64,000 bases of DNA from an uncultured Oscillospiraceae bacterium (GTDB taxonomy: Bacteria; Bacillota; Clostridia; Oscillospirales; Oscillospiraceae): assembly GCA_944387285.1 (NCBI GenBank), contig CALXEH010000002.1, positions 1 through 64,000 on the forward strand, given 5' to 3'. A program made the position numbers and the translations under genes. The notes beneath the pieces are model-generated. The model had not been told where the DNA came from. It was given only the letters and a program-made list of their open reading frames with translations, and ran no database searches. Position 1 is the stretch's first letter, and every line of letters starts with the position of its first letter. Positions 24,495 through 37,680 of this stretch are shown here, piece after piece.

Positions 24495-27400
24495 TTATCC
24501 TCCTTGAGTTTCCTGAGAATATTTGTCCGTCGAGGCCCAGGCGGCGGCAAAGCGCGAGGCCTCGTCCAGCACCCTGGCCTTGGGCGGCAGCTTGAGCGAT
24601 ATCCTGGGCACCGAGCCCGCCTCCACGCGGAGCCTGCCCTTGAACTCGGGCCTGGCGTAGAGCTCGGAGACGCGGCGCATGTCGAAGGACTGCAGCGTGA
24701 AGCGCAGCGCGCCGGACTTCTGCGAGATGTCTGTTATGCCGGCCCGGCCGGCCTCGCCCCTGAGCAGCGCCACGCGCACCAGCGCAGTGACGGCGTCCGG
24801 CGGCTCGCCGAAGCGGTCTATGAGCTCGTCGAGCACGTCGTCCGCGTCCGCCTCGCTCCTGATGAGCGCTATGCGGCGGTAGAGGTCCATCCTCTGCTCC
24901 GAGGAGGCCACATAGCTCTCCGGTATGTTCGCCGTGACGGCGAGGTCGGCCGTGGAGCTCGCGCGGTTTACGGGCTTTTCGCCCTTTTCCTCGAGCACGG
25001 CCTCCTCCAGCAGCTTGAGGTACATGTCGTAGCCCACGTCTATGAGGTGGCCGGACTGTTCCGCGCCCAGGAGGTTGCCCGCGCCGCGTATCTCGAGGTC
25101 GCGCATGGCGATGCGGAAGCCCGAGTTGAACTCGGCGAATTCGCGTATGGCCTCGAGCCTTTTCTCGGCTATCTCGGTGAGCACCTTGTCCCGCTTGAAG
25201 GTCAGGTAGGCGCTGGCCCTTCTGGCGGAGCGGCCCACGCGGCCGCGGATCTGGTGCAGCTGGGCCAGGCCCAGCTTGTCGGCGTCCTCTATGATGAGCG
25301 TGTTGACGTTCGGTATGTCTATGCCCGTCTCGATTATTGTCGTGCAGACCAGCACCTGGACCCTGCCCTCGACCATGTCCTCCATGACGCGCGAGAGCTG
25401 TTCCTCGTCCATCTTGCCGTGGGCCACGGCGACGGAGGCGCCGTCGAGCAGCTCGGATATTTTGAGCGCCGTGCGCTCTATGTTGTCGACCCTGTTGTGC
25501 AGGTAGTAGACCTGCCCGCCGCGCATGAGCTCGCGGCGCATGGCCTCGGCCAGGGCGCCCCAGTCGTGCTCCATGACGAAGGTCTGCACGGGCAGGCGGT
25601 CCTGCGGCGGCTCCTCTATCGTGGACATGTCCCTGATGCCGGCCAGGGCCATGTTCAGCGTGCGCGGTATAGGCGTGGCCGAGAGGGTCAGCACGTCCAC
25701 CTGACGGGATATCTCCTTTATATGTTCCTTGTGCGAGACGCCGAAGCGCTGCTCCTCGTCCACGATGAGCAGGCCCAGCTTCTTGAACTCTATGTCCTTC
25801 TGCAGCAGCCTGTGCGTGCCGATGACGAGGTCGCACTTGCCGCTCTTGAGGTTTTTGAGCGTCTCCTTCACCTGCGCGGGCGTCCGGAAACGGCTGAGCA
25901 CCTCTATGTCCACGGGGTAGCCGAAAAAACGCTGCATCGCCGTCTGGTAGTGCTGCTGGGCCAGCACCGTCGTCGGCACGAGTATCGCCGCCTGGCAGCC
26001 GTCGAGGATGCACTTCATCACGGCGCGCAGGGCCACCTCGGTCTTGCCGTAGCCCACGTCGCCGCAGAGCAGCCTGTCCATGGGCACGGGCTTTTCCATG
26101 TCCCTTTTTATCTCCTCCACGCATCGGAGCTGGTCTTCGGTCTCCTCGTAGCCGAAGCGCTCCTCGAACTCCTGCTGCCAGGCGGAGTCCGGCGCGAAGG
26201 CGTGGCCCTCGGTGCGCGCGCGCTCGGCGTAGAGCTGGATGAGGCCCTTTGCCAGCTGCTTTGCCGCCGCCTTGGCCCGGGACTTCGTGCGCTGCCACTC
26301 CGCCCCGCCCAGCTTCGAGAGCCGCACGGGCGCGTCCTCGCCCGCCCCGACGTACTTCGTCACGAGGTCGAGCTGGGTCGCCGGGACGTAGAGGCTGTCC
26401 GTGCCGGCGTAGCTGATCTTCATGTAGTCCTTCTCGGCCCCGTCCACGGGTATGCGCACGACGCCCGCAAAGCGGCCTATGCCGTGCTGCTCGTGGACTA
26501 CGAGGTCGCCGACGGCCAGGTCGGCGCAGGAGCCTATCTTCTCGCCCACGGCCTTTTTGCGGCGCTTCTGCCGGCGCAGGCCGGCCGCCATGAGCTGGGT
26601 GTCCGTGAGTATGGCCAGCTTCAGCGTGGGGTACTCTATGCCCGCCGACAGGCCGCCCGTCGTGACTATGCACTCGCGCGGCTCGGGCAGGCGCTTGAGG
26701 TTTTCCGCGAGCATGGCCCCGCCCGATTCGCGGAACATGCCCGTCAGTATATTGGACCTTCTCGAGTCGCCCGCCAGCACCAGGACGCCGCAGCCGGCCT
26801 CGCGGTAATGAGCCAGATCCTCCTTCGCCTGCTCGGCGCTGCCGCCGTAGGAGGGCAGCTGCTTGGCCTGGACCTGCACCACGCTGCCCGGCTCGAGCGG
26901 ATAGCGCCCCGCCGTGAAGGCGTCGGCAAAATAGACGCAGTGCCCCGCCAGCCTCTGCCAGACGTACTGCTCGGAGACGTGGAAGGCCTCGGCCTTCGCC
27001 TGCATGCGGCCGGAGGAATTGAGCGCGGCGACGTCCTCCTGCAGGCTCTTTATGTATTCCCGGGCCCGTTCCGTGAAGCGGCCCGGCTGTTCGCAGACTA
27101 TCACGGCCCGAGCCGGCAGGTAATCCGCGGCGCAGGCCGGCTCGCCGTAGATGAGCTCGGCGTATTTGTCCGCGGCGCGCAGTTCCGCGCCGTTTTCCAG
27201 GCGCTCTGCGTCCTCGCGGAGCGTTTCGGTCAGGCGCGCCGGGGCGCCGCCCCTCTTTTCATACCTCGCGGCCAGCTTCCTGAGGCTCTCCGCCAGGGCA
27301 CCGGCCCCGCCCCTGCAGAGCCCGGGCAGGGTCTCGGCCGCGGGCAGGACGCTGCAGCGCTCCAGCGCCTCCGTCCGCCGCTGGCTGAGTATGTCGAAAT

Positions 27401-28016
27401 GGGCCATGGAGTCTATCTCATCGCCCCAGAACTCTATCCTCACCGGCTGGCTGTGGGCCGGGGTGTAAAAATCCAGTATGCCGCCCCTGCGCGAGAACTG
27501 GCCCGGACCCTCCACCTGGGCGGAGCGGGAATAGCCGCAGCGCAGCAGCGCGTCCTCCAGATCCTCGGGCGCCAGCCGGGCGTCCATGCCTATGTCGAAG
27601 GCGCAGCGCTCGAAGGCCGCGAGGGGCATGGCCCTCTGGAACAGGCCGCGGGCGGTGACGATGACTATACCCTCTCCCCTCTGCAGCTGCCTGAGCGCGC
27701 CCAGGCGGCCCTGCTCGAGCTGCCTCGAGGCCGCGTCGGCCTGGATGAAGACGTAATCCCTGCCCGTGAGCAGCGCGGCCCTCTCGCCCGTGAAGGCGTA
27801 TATGTCCGCGGCGAGCGCCTCCGACGAGGCCTCGTCGGGCGAGAGCACGACGAGCGGGGCCTGCGCCGCCGTCCACAGGGCAGCGCAGAGATGGGCCCTG
27901 TGCACCGCCGAGAGCCCCGTTACGAGCGCAGCAGAGCCGCCGCTCTCCGAAGGAAGGGGGAGGGCGGCCGCTTCGGGTATTTTCAAAAAGGCCTCAGCCA
28001 GGAGCTTTCTTTCCAT
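24495..28016 (-). CDS. mfd: Transcription-repair coupling factor
   Basis: 1173 residues, the usual size. The N-terminal UvrB-like region is followed by the RNA-polymerase-interacting domain (GDLVVHEQHGIGRFAGV, about 500), then the RecG-like translocase with Walker A GDVGYGKTEVALRA, DEEQRFGV (DEEQ box), LTLSATPIPRTL and QIRGRVGRS. Mfd removes stalled RNA polymerase and recruits UvrA. The ATG has no ribosome site: it lies only nine bases after a TATAAT, so the message is probably leaderless or nearly so. Confidence 0.97.
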   Translation of the reverse strand: MERKLLAEAFLKIPEAAALPLPSESGGSAALVTGLSAVHRAHLCAALWTAAQAPLVVLSPDEASSEALAADIYAFTGERAALLTGRDYVFIQADAASRQLEQGRLGALRQLQRGEGIVIVTARGLFQRAMPLAAFERCAFDIGMDARLAPEDLEDALLRCGYSRSAQVEGPGQFSRRGGILDFYTPAHSQPVRIEFWGDEIDSMAHFDILSQRRTEALERCSVLPAAETLPGLCRGGAGALAESLRKLAARYEKRGGAPARLTETLREDAERLENGAELRAADKYAELIYGEPACAADYLPARAVIVCEQPGRFTERAREYIKSLQEDVAALNSSGRMQAKAEAFHVSEQYVWQRLAGHCVYFADAFTAGRYPLEPGSVVQVQAKQLPSYGGSAEQAKEDLAHYREAGCGVLVLAGDSRRSNILTGMFRESGGAMLAENLKRLPEPRECIVTTGGLSAGIEYPTLKLAILTDTQLMAAGLRRQKRRKKAVGEKIGSCADLAVGDLVVHEQHGIGRFAGVVRIPVDGAEKDYMKISYAGTDSLYVPATQLDLVTKYVGAGEDAPVRLSKLGGAEWQRTKSRAKAAAKQLAKGLIQLYAERARTEGHAFAPDSAWQQEFEERFGYEETEDQLRCVEEIKRDMEKPVPMDRLLCGDVGYGKTEVALRAVMKCILDGCQAAILVPTTVLAQQHYQTAMQRFFGYPVDIEVLSRFRTPAQVKETLKNLKSGKCDLVIGTHRLLQKDIEFKKLGLLIVDEEQRFGVSHKEHIKEISRQVDVLTLSATPIPRTLNMALAGIRDMSTIEEPPQDRLPVQTFVMEHDWGALAEAMRRELMRGGQVYYLHNRVDNIERTALKISELLDGASVAVAHGKMDEEQLSRVMEDMVEGRVQVLVCTTIIETGIDIPNVNTLIIEDADKLGLAQLHQIRGRVGRSARRASAYLTFKRDKVLTEIAEKRLEAIREFAEFNSGFRIAMRDLEIRGAGNLLGAEQSGHLIDVGYDMYLKLLEEAVLEEKGEKPVNRASSTADLAVTANIPESYVASSEQRMDLYRRIALIRSEADADDVLDELIDRFGEPPDAVTALVRVALLRGEAGRAGITDISQKSGALRFTLQSFDMRRVSELYARPEFKGRLRVEAGSVPRISLKLPPKARVLDEASRFAAAWASTDKYSQETQGG

Positions 28017-28025
28017 GATTCTGCT

Positions 28026-28054
28026 ATTATAGCAAAGCCGCCTGTCAAATTCAA
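28026..28054 (-). promoter_or_regulatory. mfd promoter (extended -10)
   Basis: On the minus strand TTGAAT (28049-28054), 17 bases, TATAAT (28026-28031), preceded by TGC as an extended -10. The mfd ATG begins nine bases downstream. The -10 sits in the palindrome TGCTATTATAGCA (28022-28034). Confidence 0.65.
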
Positions 28055-28118
28055 TAAAAACAGGCCCCTTGTTCCGGTCAAGTTTTCCGGCGCGAAGAAA
28101 AAAATGTGGCTGTTGTTA

Positions 28119-28147
28119 TAGACAAAAGCTAAAATTGTTATTATAAT
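28119..28147 (+). promoter_or_regulatory. dnaA promoter
   Basis: TAGACA (28119-28124), 17 bases, TATAAT (28142-28147). TTATAGACA (28116-28124), which differs at one place from the relaxed DnaA box TTWTNCACA, overlaps the -35 and may serve autoregulation. Confidence 0.7.
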
Positions 28148-28164
28148 AGTAGACGTAAGCTGTG

Positions 28165-28194
28165 CGTCCCTTGTATAGTGAGGGGCGTTTTTTT
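28165..28194 (+). terminator. terminator-like hairpin in the dnaA leader
   Basis: CGTCCCTT / GAGGGGCG (28165-28172 and 28180-28187, with G-U pairs) closes a 7-base loop and is followed by seven T. It lies between the dnaA promoter and start codon, about 10 bases into the transcript, so it could be a 5' stabilising hairpin, an attenuator, or an end for read-through from outside. Confidence 0.45.
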
Positions 28195-28211
28195 CTGAGG
28201 GGAGAGATGAG

Positions 28212-29522
28212 ATGGATTCGCTCAAAACGGTGTGGCAGAACGTGCTCGACGAGATATCCAAGCAGATATCCACCACGGCCTATAATACCTGGTTCGCCGA
28301 CTGCGAGCCCTACAGGCTCGAGGAGGACAAGATAACCCTGCTCACAACTTCGGAGCTCAAGCAGAAGGTGCTCAACGAGAAGTTTTCGGACGTGATACAC
28401 AGGGCGCTCATAGAGGTCTTCTCCAGCGACCTGAACCTGGTCATCATGACCGTCGACGACGCGAGGATGGAGGAATCCAGGCACTTTGCCGCGGACACGC
28501 CTCCGGAGATGGACGCCTACACCTTCGACAACTTCATCGTCGGCACCTCCAACGAATTCGCGCACGCGGCCTCCATCGCCGTGGCGAACAATCCCGGCAA
28601 GGTCTACAATCCCCTTTTCATCTACGGCAACTCCGGCCTGGGCAAGACCCACCTGCTCATGGCCATCTGCAACGTCATACACTGCAACGACCCGGAGCTG
28701 CGCGTGGCCTACGTCTGCGGCGACGAATTCACAAACAGGGTCATTTCCGCCATCAGGAACGGCACCATGGACGAGGTGCGCGACGAGTACAAGAACGTCG
28801 GCCTCTTCCTCATGGACGACGTGCAGTACATCGCCGGCAAGCGCAGCACGCAGGAGGAGTTCTTCAGCATCTTCAACGCCATCTACCGCACGGGCGGGCA
28901 GATCGTCATAACCGCCGACCGGCCGCCGATAGACATGTCCATCCTGGACGACAGGCTGCGCACGAGGCTGGAGGGCGGGCTCATGGCCGACGTGCAGCCG
29001 CCCGATATAGAGACCAGGTCCGCCATAATACGGAGCAAGGCCGCGCAGCTGGGCATGCAGCTCTCGCCCGAGGTGGAGAGCTACATCGCCGAAAACATCA
29101 CCTCCAACGTCCGCCAGCTGGAGGGCGTCGTGAAGCGCCTGACCGCCTACAGGGAGATCCTGAACGACAACATCTCCATCGCCTCCGTAAAGCGCGCCAT
29201 AAAGGACGTCATCCGGGTCGGGGCCTACATCCCCACGCCCGACGTCATCATCGAGGAGACCGCGAGGTACTTTTCCATAACCGCGGCCGATATCCGCGGG
29301 CAGCGGCGCTCGAAAAACGTCGCCAAGGCGAGGCAGGTCTCGATGTACCTCATCCGCAGCCTCACCAACCTCTCTCTCGTGGACATAGGCAGCCAGTACG
29401 AGGGCCGCAACCACTCCACCGTCCTCAACAGCATCCGCAAGATCGAAGAGCTGCTGAAGACCGACCAGGAGACCGCTGACTCGGTCAGGGACATCTCCTC
29501 CAACATAAATTCGAGGTCCTGA
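28212..29522 (+). CDS. dnaA: Chromosomal replication initiator protein DnaA
   Basis: 436 residues: domain I (1-80), a short linker, the AAA+ domain with Walker A GNSGLGKTH (about 139-147), Walker B LFLMDDVQYI and sensor regions, and DNA-binding domain IV with the signature VDIGSQYEGRNHSTVLNSI (about 395-413). It binds DnaA boxes and opens the origin. ATG 28212 is preceded by GGGGAGAG. dnaN follows after the origin-like gap. Confidence 0.98.
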   Translation: MDSLKTVWQNVLDEISKQISTTAYNTWFADCEPYRLEEDKITLLTTSELKQKVLNEKFSDVIHRALIEVFSSDLNLVIMTVDDARMEESRHFAADTPPEMDAYTFDNFIVGTSNEFAHAASIAVANNPGKVYNPLFIYGNSGLGKTHLLMAICNVIHCNDPELRVAYVCGDEFTNRVISAIRNGTMDEVRDEYKNVGLFLMDDVQYIAGKRSTQEEFFSIFNAIYRTGGQIVITADRPPIDMSILDDRLRTRLEGGLMADVQPPDIETRSAIIRSKAAQLGMQLSPEVESYIAENITSNVRQLEGVVKRLTAYREILNDNISIASVKRAIKDVIRVGAYIPTPDVIIEETARYFSITAADIRGQRRSKNVAKARQVSMYLIRSLTNLSLVDIGSQYEGRNHSTVLNSIRKIEELLKTDQETADSVRDISSNINSRS

Positions 29523-29775
29523 GTTTTGCACATCCCGTTGTGCCTTGTCGTAAATCCCCTGATGAAAGCTGTTCAAAGCGATTTTTAACAGTTTATCCCT
29601 GTTCAAAGAGGTTCACAACTGTTCAAAAGCCTGTGGACGCTTTTTTCCCGATATCACAGGGCCTTCCGGAGTTTTCAACATTTCGTTCGTACTACCGCTT
29701 CTTTCACTACATATATATCCTATCCTTCCTATCCTTCCTGATAGGTATGCGTTTTAGAGTTTTAAGGAGGACAAA
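29523..29775. other. Candidate replication origin region, dnaA-dnaN gap
   Basis: The 253-base gap has TTTTGCACA (29524-29532), a match to the relaxed DnaA box TTWTNCACA, partial boxes TTATCCCTG (29593-29601) and TGTGGACGC (29632-29640), and GTTCA units in exact 10-base register at 29571, 29601, 29611 and 29621. Near dnaN there are two tandem copies of CTATCCTTC (29720-29737) and the inverted repeat CCTATC/GATAGG (29728-29745). Origins lie at dnaA in most Firmicutes. No protein gene is seen here. Confidence 0.55.
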
Positions 29776-30888
29776 ATGAAATTTTCCTGTGAAAAGCATC
29801 TGCTGCAATCCGCGGTCCTGGCGGCGTCCAGGGCGGCCTCGGCCAAGAGCCCCATTTCGGCGCTGGAGGGCCTGCTCATCCAGGCCGGCTCGGGCGTGAG
29901 GGTCACGGGCTACGACCTCAAGAAGGGCATCTACATGAACATAGACGCCGAGGTGGCGCAGTCTGGCTCCGCCGTGCTCATGACGGCAAAGCTGTTTTCC
30001 GAGATGATGCGCCTGCTGCCCGACGGCATAGTCACCGTTGAGGTCGGGGAGGACAGCCGTGCGAGCGTTAAATGCGGTCAGAGCGAGTACAGCTTCATGG
30101 CCCTGCCCGCGGCGGACTATCCCGAGCTGCCGGACGTGGAAGTCTCCGAGGCCATCATGATACCGCAGAAGACGCTCAGGAGCATGATAGACGAGAGCAT
30201 CTTTGCCGTCTCCACGAACGAGAGCCGGCCCGTCTACATGGGCAGCCTCTTCGAGCTCGAGGGCGGCCGGCTGACCATGGTCTCCGTGGACGGCTACAGG
30301 CTGGCCATAAGGCGCGAGGGGGTCAAGGGCGGCACGGAAGGCATGCGCTTCATCATCCCCGGCTCGGCCCTGCTGGATGTGGAGCGGCTCTGCGGCGACT
30401 CGGACGAGGAGGTGCTGCTCAACGTCGGCACGAAGCACAGCTCCTTCACCATAGGCAGCACCGTGGTCGTGTCCCGCAAGCTCGAGGGCGACTTCCTCAA
30501 CTACAAGAAGTCCGTGCCGGAGAATTTCAGGCACGTCGTCAGCGTCCTGCGCGAGGACATGCTCGGCGCGACGGACAGGGTCTCTCTGGTCGTGGACGAG
30601 AAGATGAAAAGCCCCGTGCGCCTCATCTTCGGCGACGGGCGCATCGACTTCATCTGCACCACGCCGCTCGGCAAGGCGGGCGACATCTGCCCCTGCGACG
30701 GGGACGGCGGCGAGACCGAGATCGGCTTCAACGACCGCTACCTGCGCGACGCGCTCAGGTCAGCCCCGGCGAAGGAGCTCTGCGTCTGCATAAACACCGG
30801 ATCCTCGCCCTGCGTCATAAAGGCCGCCGACGGCGGGGACGGCTTTGTCTACATGATCCTGCCCGTCAGGCTCAAGGCCGGGGAGTGA
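29776..30888 (+). CDS. dnaN: DNA polymerase III beta subunit (sliding clamp)
   Basis: 370 residues, the three-domain clamp: opening [38 protein letters not shown] in the middle domain and the closing YMILPVRLK. The ring tethers the replicative polymerase to DNA. The SD is AAGGAGG. It is followed at two bases by the S4-domain gene, starting the dnaN-yaaA-recF-remB-gyrB string. Confidence 0.97.
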   Translation: MKFSCEKHLLQSAVLAASRAASAKSPISALEGLLIQAGSGVRVTGYDLKKGIYMNIDAEVAQSGSAVLMTAKLFSEMMRLLPDGIVTVEVGEDSRASVKCGQSEYSFMALPAADYPELPDVEVSEAIMIPQKTLRSMIDESIFAVSTNESRPVYMGSLFELEGGRLTMVSVDGYRLAIRREGVKGGTEGMRFIIPGSALLDVERLCGDSDEEVLLNVGTKHSSFTIGSTVVVSRKLEGDFLNYKKSVPENFRHVVSVLREDMLGATDRVSLVVDEKMKSPVRLIFGDGRIDFICTTPLGKAGDICPCDGDGGETEIGFNDRYLRDALRSAPAKELCVCINTGSSPCVIKAADGGDGFVYMILPVRLKAGE

Positions 30889-30890
30889 CG

Positions 30891-31099
30891 ATGCAGAGCG
30901 TAGAGATAAACACCGAATTCATAAAGCTCGACGCGCTTTTGAAGTTTGCGGGACTGTGCGAGACGGGCGGCGAGGCCAAGCTCTGCGTGGAAGAGGGGCT
31001 CGTCAAGGTAAACGGCGAGACCTGCCTGCAGAGGGGCAGGAAGCTCAGGCCCGGCGACGTGGTAGAGCTGGACGGCGAAGCCGTAGAGGTCGCGGGCGC

Positions 31100-31103
<4 letters not shown>
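30891..31103 (+). CDS. yaaA: S4-domain RNA-binding protein YaaA
   Basis: 70 residues, nearly all an S4 fold: [19 protein letters not shown], then [23 protein letters not shown]. It sits between dnaN and recF as in Bacillus, where the homologue (YaaA/RlbA) is linked to ribosome assembly. Its stop overlaps the recF start (ATGA). Confidence 0.93.
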
Positions 31104-34737
<3,634 letters not shown>

Positions 34738-34749
34738 GGTGGTAACACA

Positions 34750-37227
34750 ATGGCAAAGGATTACAAACCCGAGGACATAATGTTCCCTGAACAGAGGATC
34801 GTCACGAGCGAGATCGTGAACGAGATGAAAGAGAGCTACATGAGCTACGCCATGAGCGTCATCGTGGGCAGGGCGCTGCCGGACGTGAGGGACGGGCTCA
34901 AGCCCGTGCACCGGCGCATACTCTACACGATGTACGAGGGCGGGCTCACCTCGGACAAGGCGTTCAAAAAATGCGCCACCGCCGTCGGCGACGTGCTGGG
35001 CCACTACCACCCGCACGGCGACGGCTCCGTTTACGACGCGCTGGTGCGGCTCGCGCAGGACTTCTCCATGCGCTATCCGCTCATCGACGGCCACGGCAAC
35101 TTCGGCTCCGTGGACGGCGACCCTCCCGCGGCTTACCGTTACACCGAGGCCCGCATGGCCAAGATCTCCGACGAGATGCTCCGCGATATCGACAAGGACA
35201 CCGTGGACTGGGACCCCAACTTCGACGAGAGCCGCAAGGAGCCCCGCGTGCTCCCCGCGCGCTTCCCCAACCTCCTGGTCAACGGCTCGAGCGGCATCGC
35301 CGTCGGCATGGCCACGAATATCCCGCCCCACAACCTCACCGAGGTCATAAACGCCTGCATCTGCGTGCTTGAAAACCCCGAGGCCGGGCTCTCCGACCTC
35401 ATGGAGCACGTCAAGGGCCCCGACTTCCCCACGAAGGGCATCATCATGGGCCGCAGCGGCATCCGCGCCGCCTACGCCACCGGCAGGGGCAAGATCGTCG
35501 TCCGCGCCCGCACCGAGATCGAGGAATACGGCCACGAGCGCTACCGCATCATCGTCACCGAGCTGCCCTACCAGGTCAACAAGCGCCAGCTCATCGAGAA
35601 CATCGCCGACCAGGTGCGCGACAAGCGCCTCGAGGGCATCTCCGGCCTGCGCGACGAGTCCGACCGCAACGGCATGCGCATCGTCATCGAGATAAAAAAG
35701 GACGCCAACACCCAGGTCGTGCTCAACCGGCTCTTCGCCCAGACCCAGCTGCAGAGCTCCTTCTCCATCAACATGCTCGCGCTGGTGGACGACCAGAGCC
35801 AGCCCAAGATCCTCTCCCTGCGCCACATCATCGACGAGTACCTCAAGTTCCAGGAGGAGCTCATCACCCGGCGCACCCGCTACGACCTCAGGAAGGCCCG
35901 CGAGCGCGAGCACCTGCTGCAGGGCCTGCTCATCGCCCAGGACAACATTGACGAGGTCATCCGCATCATCCGCCAGAGCTACGACGACGCCAGGGAGAAC
36001 CTCATGGCCCGCTTCGGGCTGGACGAGGTCCAGGCCCAGGCCATCCTCGACATGCGCCTCAAGGCGCTCCAGGGCCTCGACAGGGAGAAGCTCGAGCGCG
36101 AATACGCCGAGCTCGAGGAGCGCATCGCCTACTACGAGAGCCTGCTGGCTGACCCGGAAAAGATAAAGGGCGTGCTCAAGGACGAGCTCGCCGCCATCCG
36201 CGACAAGTACGGCGACGGGCGCATGACCGAGATACAGGACGTCGAGGACGAGATCGACATCGAGGACCTCATCGACGAGGAGGAGTGCGTCTACACCCTG
36301 ACGCACGGCGGCTATATAAAGCGCCTGCCGGCCTCCGAGTACCGCGCGCAGGGCCGCGGCGGCAAGGGCATCCGCGCCATGACCACAAGGGAGGAGGACT
36401 ACGTCGAGACCGTGTTCACCGCCTCGACCCACGACTACATCCTCTTCTTCACGAACTTCGGCCGGGTCTACCGCAAGAAGGGCTACCAGATACCGGAGGC
36501 CGGCCGGGCCGCGCGGGGCACGAACATCGTGAATATCATCCCCGTCGAGCCGGGCGAGAAGGTCGGCGCCATGCTGCATGTGCGCGAGCTGGGCGACATG
36601 TACATCTTCATGGTCACGCGCAAGGGCACGGTGAAGCGCCTGCCGCTGGACTCCATCCGGAACATCCGCAAGACCGGCATCCGCGCGCTGTCCATAGCCG
36701 AGGACGACGAGCTCATCACCGTGCGCCTCACCGACGGCAGGCAGAACATCCTCATCGCCACGCACGAGGGCTATGCCATCTGCTTTGATGAGAACGACGT
36801 GCGCCCGATGGGCCGCGAGGCGGCGGGCGTGCGCGGCATCAAGCTGCGCGAGGGCGACTATGTCGTGGGGGCGGGCCGGGCCGGCGGCGGCACGGCGCTG
36901 CTCTCCGTCACCGAGAACGGCTACGGCAAGCGCACGGCGCTCGACGAGTACCTGCGCGGCGGCGACGAGCGCCAGCCCCAGAGCCGCGGCGGCATGGGCC
37001 TCAAAAACTACAACTGTACCGAGAAGACCGGCTATGTCGCGGACGTCAAGGTCGTGCGCGACGACGACGACCTGCTCATCGTGGCGGACGACGGCACGAT
37101 CATCCGCATCGCGGCGGATGAGGTCTCCATGCTGGGCCGCTCGACCCAGGGCGTGCGGCTCATGAGGCCGAACCCGGGCGCGAAGGTCATCTCCGTGGCG
37201 CGCACCGAGCGCGAGGAAGCCGAATAA
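34750..37227 (+). CDS. gyrA: DNA gyrase subunit A
   Basis: 825 residues. The breakage-reunion domain has the catalytic Tyr in [10 protein letters not shown] (about 130) and the DNA gate region [16 protein letters not shown]; the C-terminal beta-pinwheel includes the GyrA box QGRGGKG (about 535). At the position of E. coli Ser83 this protein has Gly (residue 92) followed by Ser; the Asp equivalent to Asp87 is kept. The SD is AAGGTGG. The gene is normally right after gyrB; here the RAYT remnant sits between. Confidence 0.98.
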   Translation: MAKDYKPEDIMFPEQRIVTSEIVNEMKESYMSYAMSVIVGRALPDVRDGLKPVHRRILYTMYEGGLTSDKAFKKCATAVGDVLGHYHPHGDGSVYDALVRLAQDFSMRYPLIDGHGNFGSVDGDPPAAYRYTEARMAKISDEMLRDIDKDTVDWDPNFDESRKEPRVLPARFPNLLVNGSSGIAVGMATNIPPHNLTEVINACICVLENPEAGLSDLMEHVKGPDFPTKGIIMGRSGIRAAYATGRGKIVVRARTEIEEYGHERYRIIVTELPYQVNKRQLIENIADQVRDKRLEGISGLRDESDRNGMRIVIEIKKDANTQVVLNRLFAQTQLQSSFSINMLALVDDQSQPKILSLRHIIDEYLKFQEELITRRTRYDLRKAREREHLLQGLLIAQDNIDEVIRIIRQSYDDARENLMARFGLDEVQAQAILDMRLKALQGLDREKLEREYAELEERIAYYESLLADPEKIKGVLKDELAAIRDKYGDGRMTEIQDVEDEIDIEDLIDEEECVYTLTHGGYIKRLPASEYRAQGRGGKGIRAMTTREEDYVETVFTASTHDYILFFTNFGRVYRKKGYQIPEAGRAARGTNIVNIIPVEPGEKVGAMLHVRELGDMYIFMVTRKGTVKRLPLDSIRNIRKTGIRALSIAEDDELITVRLTDGRQNILIATHEGYAICFDENDVRPMGREAAGVRGIKLREGDYVVGAGRAGGGTALLSVTENGYGKRTALDEYLRGGDERQPQSRGGMGLKNYNCTEKTGYVADVKVVRDDDDLLIVADDGTIIRIAADEVSMLGRSTQGVRLMRPNPGAKVISVARTEREEAE

Positions 37228-37229
37228 TA

Positions 37230-37670
37230 ATGAAAAAAGTCTGCATATACACCGACGGGGCCTGCTCGGGAAACCCGGGCCCAGGCGGCTGGGCGGCCAT
37301 ACTTCGCTACAACGGGCACGAGAAGGAGCTCTCCGGCGGCGAGGCCGTCACGACCAACAACCGCATGGAGCTCACGGCGGTGATCTCGGCGCTGGAGGCG
37401 CTCCGCGAGCCCTGCGAGGTGGAGCTCTGGACGGATTCGCAGTACATCGCCCGCGCGATAAACGAGGGCTGGCTGGCGGGCTGGAAGCGCCGCGGCTGGA
37501 AGCGCAAGGAGGGCGAGCTCAAGAATCCCGAGCTCTGGCAGCGCCTCGACGCGCTGCTGAACACCCACAGCGTCAGCTTCAACTGGGTGAAGGGCCACGA
37601 CGGGCAGGAGCAGAACGAGCGCTGCGACGCCCTTGCCGTCGCGCAGAGGGACAAATTTTCGCGACAATGA
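37230..37670 (+). CDS. rnhA: Ribonuclease HI
   Basis: 146 residues with all active-site carboxylates: Asp in [14 protein letters not shown], Glu in NNRMELTAV, Asp in TDSQYI and Asp in NERCDALA, plus the VKGH loop. It degrades RNA in RNA-DNA hybrids. It follows gyrA by two bases and is followed by the ABC exporter gene. Confidence 0.96.
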   Translation: MKKVCIYTDGACSGNPGPGGWAAILRYNGHEKELSGGEAVTTNNRMELTAVISALEALREPCEVELWTDSQYIARAINEGWLAGWKRRGWKRKEGELKNPELWQRLDALLNTHSVSFNWVKGHDGQEQNERCDALAVAQRDKFSRQ

Positions 37671-37680
37671 GGTATTCCAC

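Noticed and set aside
24378-28121. A 1247-codon open frame on the plus strand opposite mfd
   Set aside because: It lies antisense to mfd, whose motifs are certain; long open antisense frames are expected in GC-rich genes, and the predicted protein is Arg/Gly/Ala/Leu-rich and resembles nothing.
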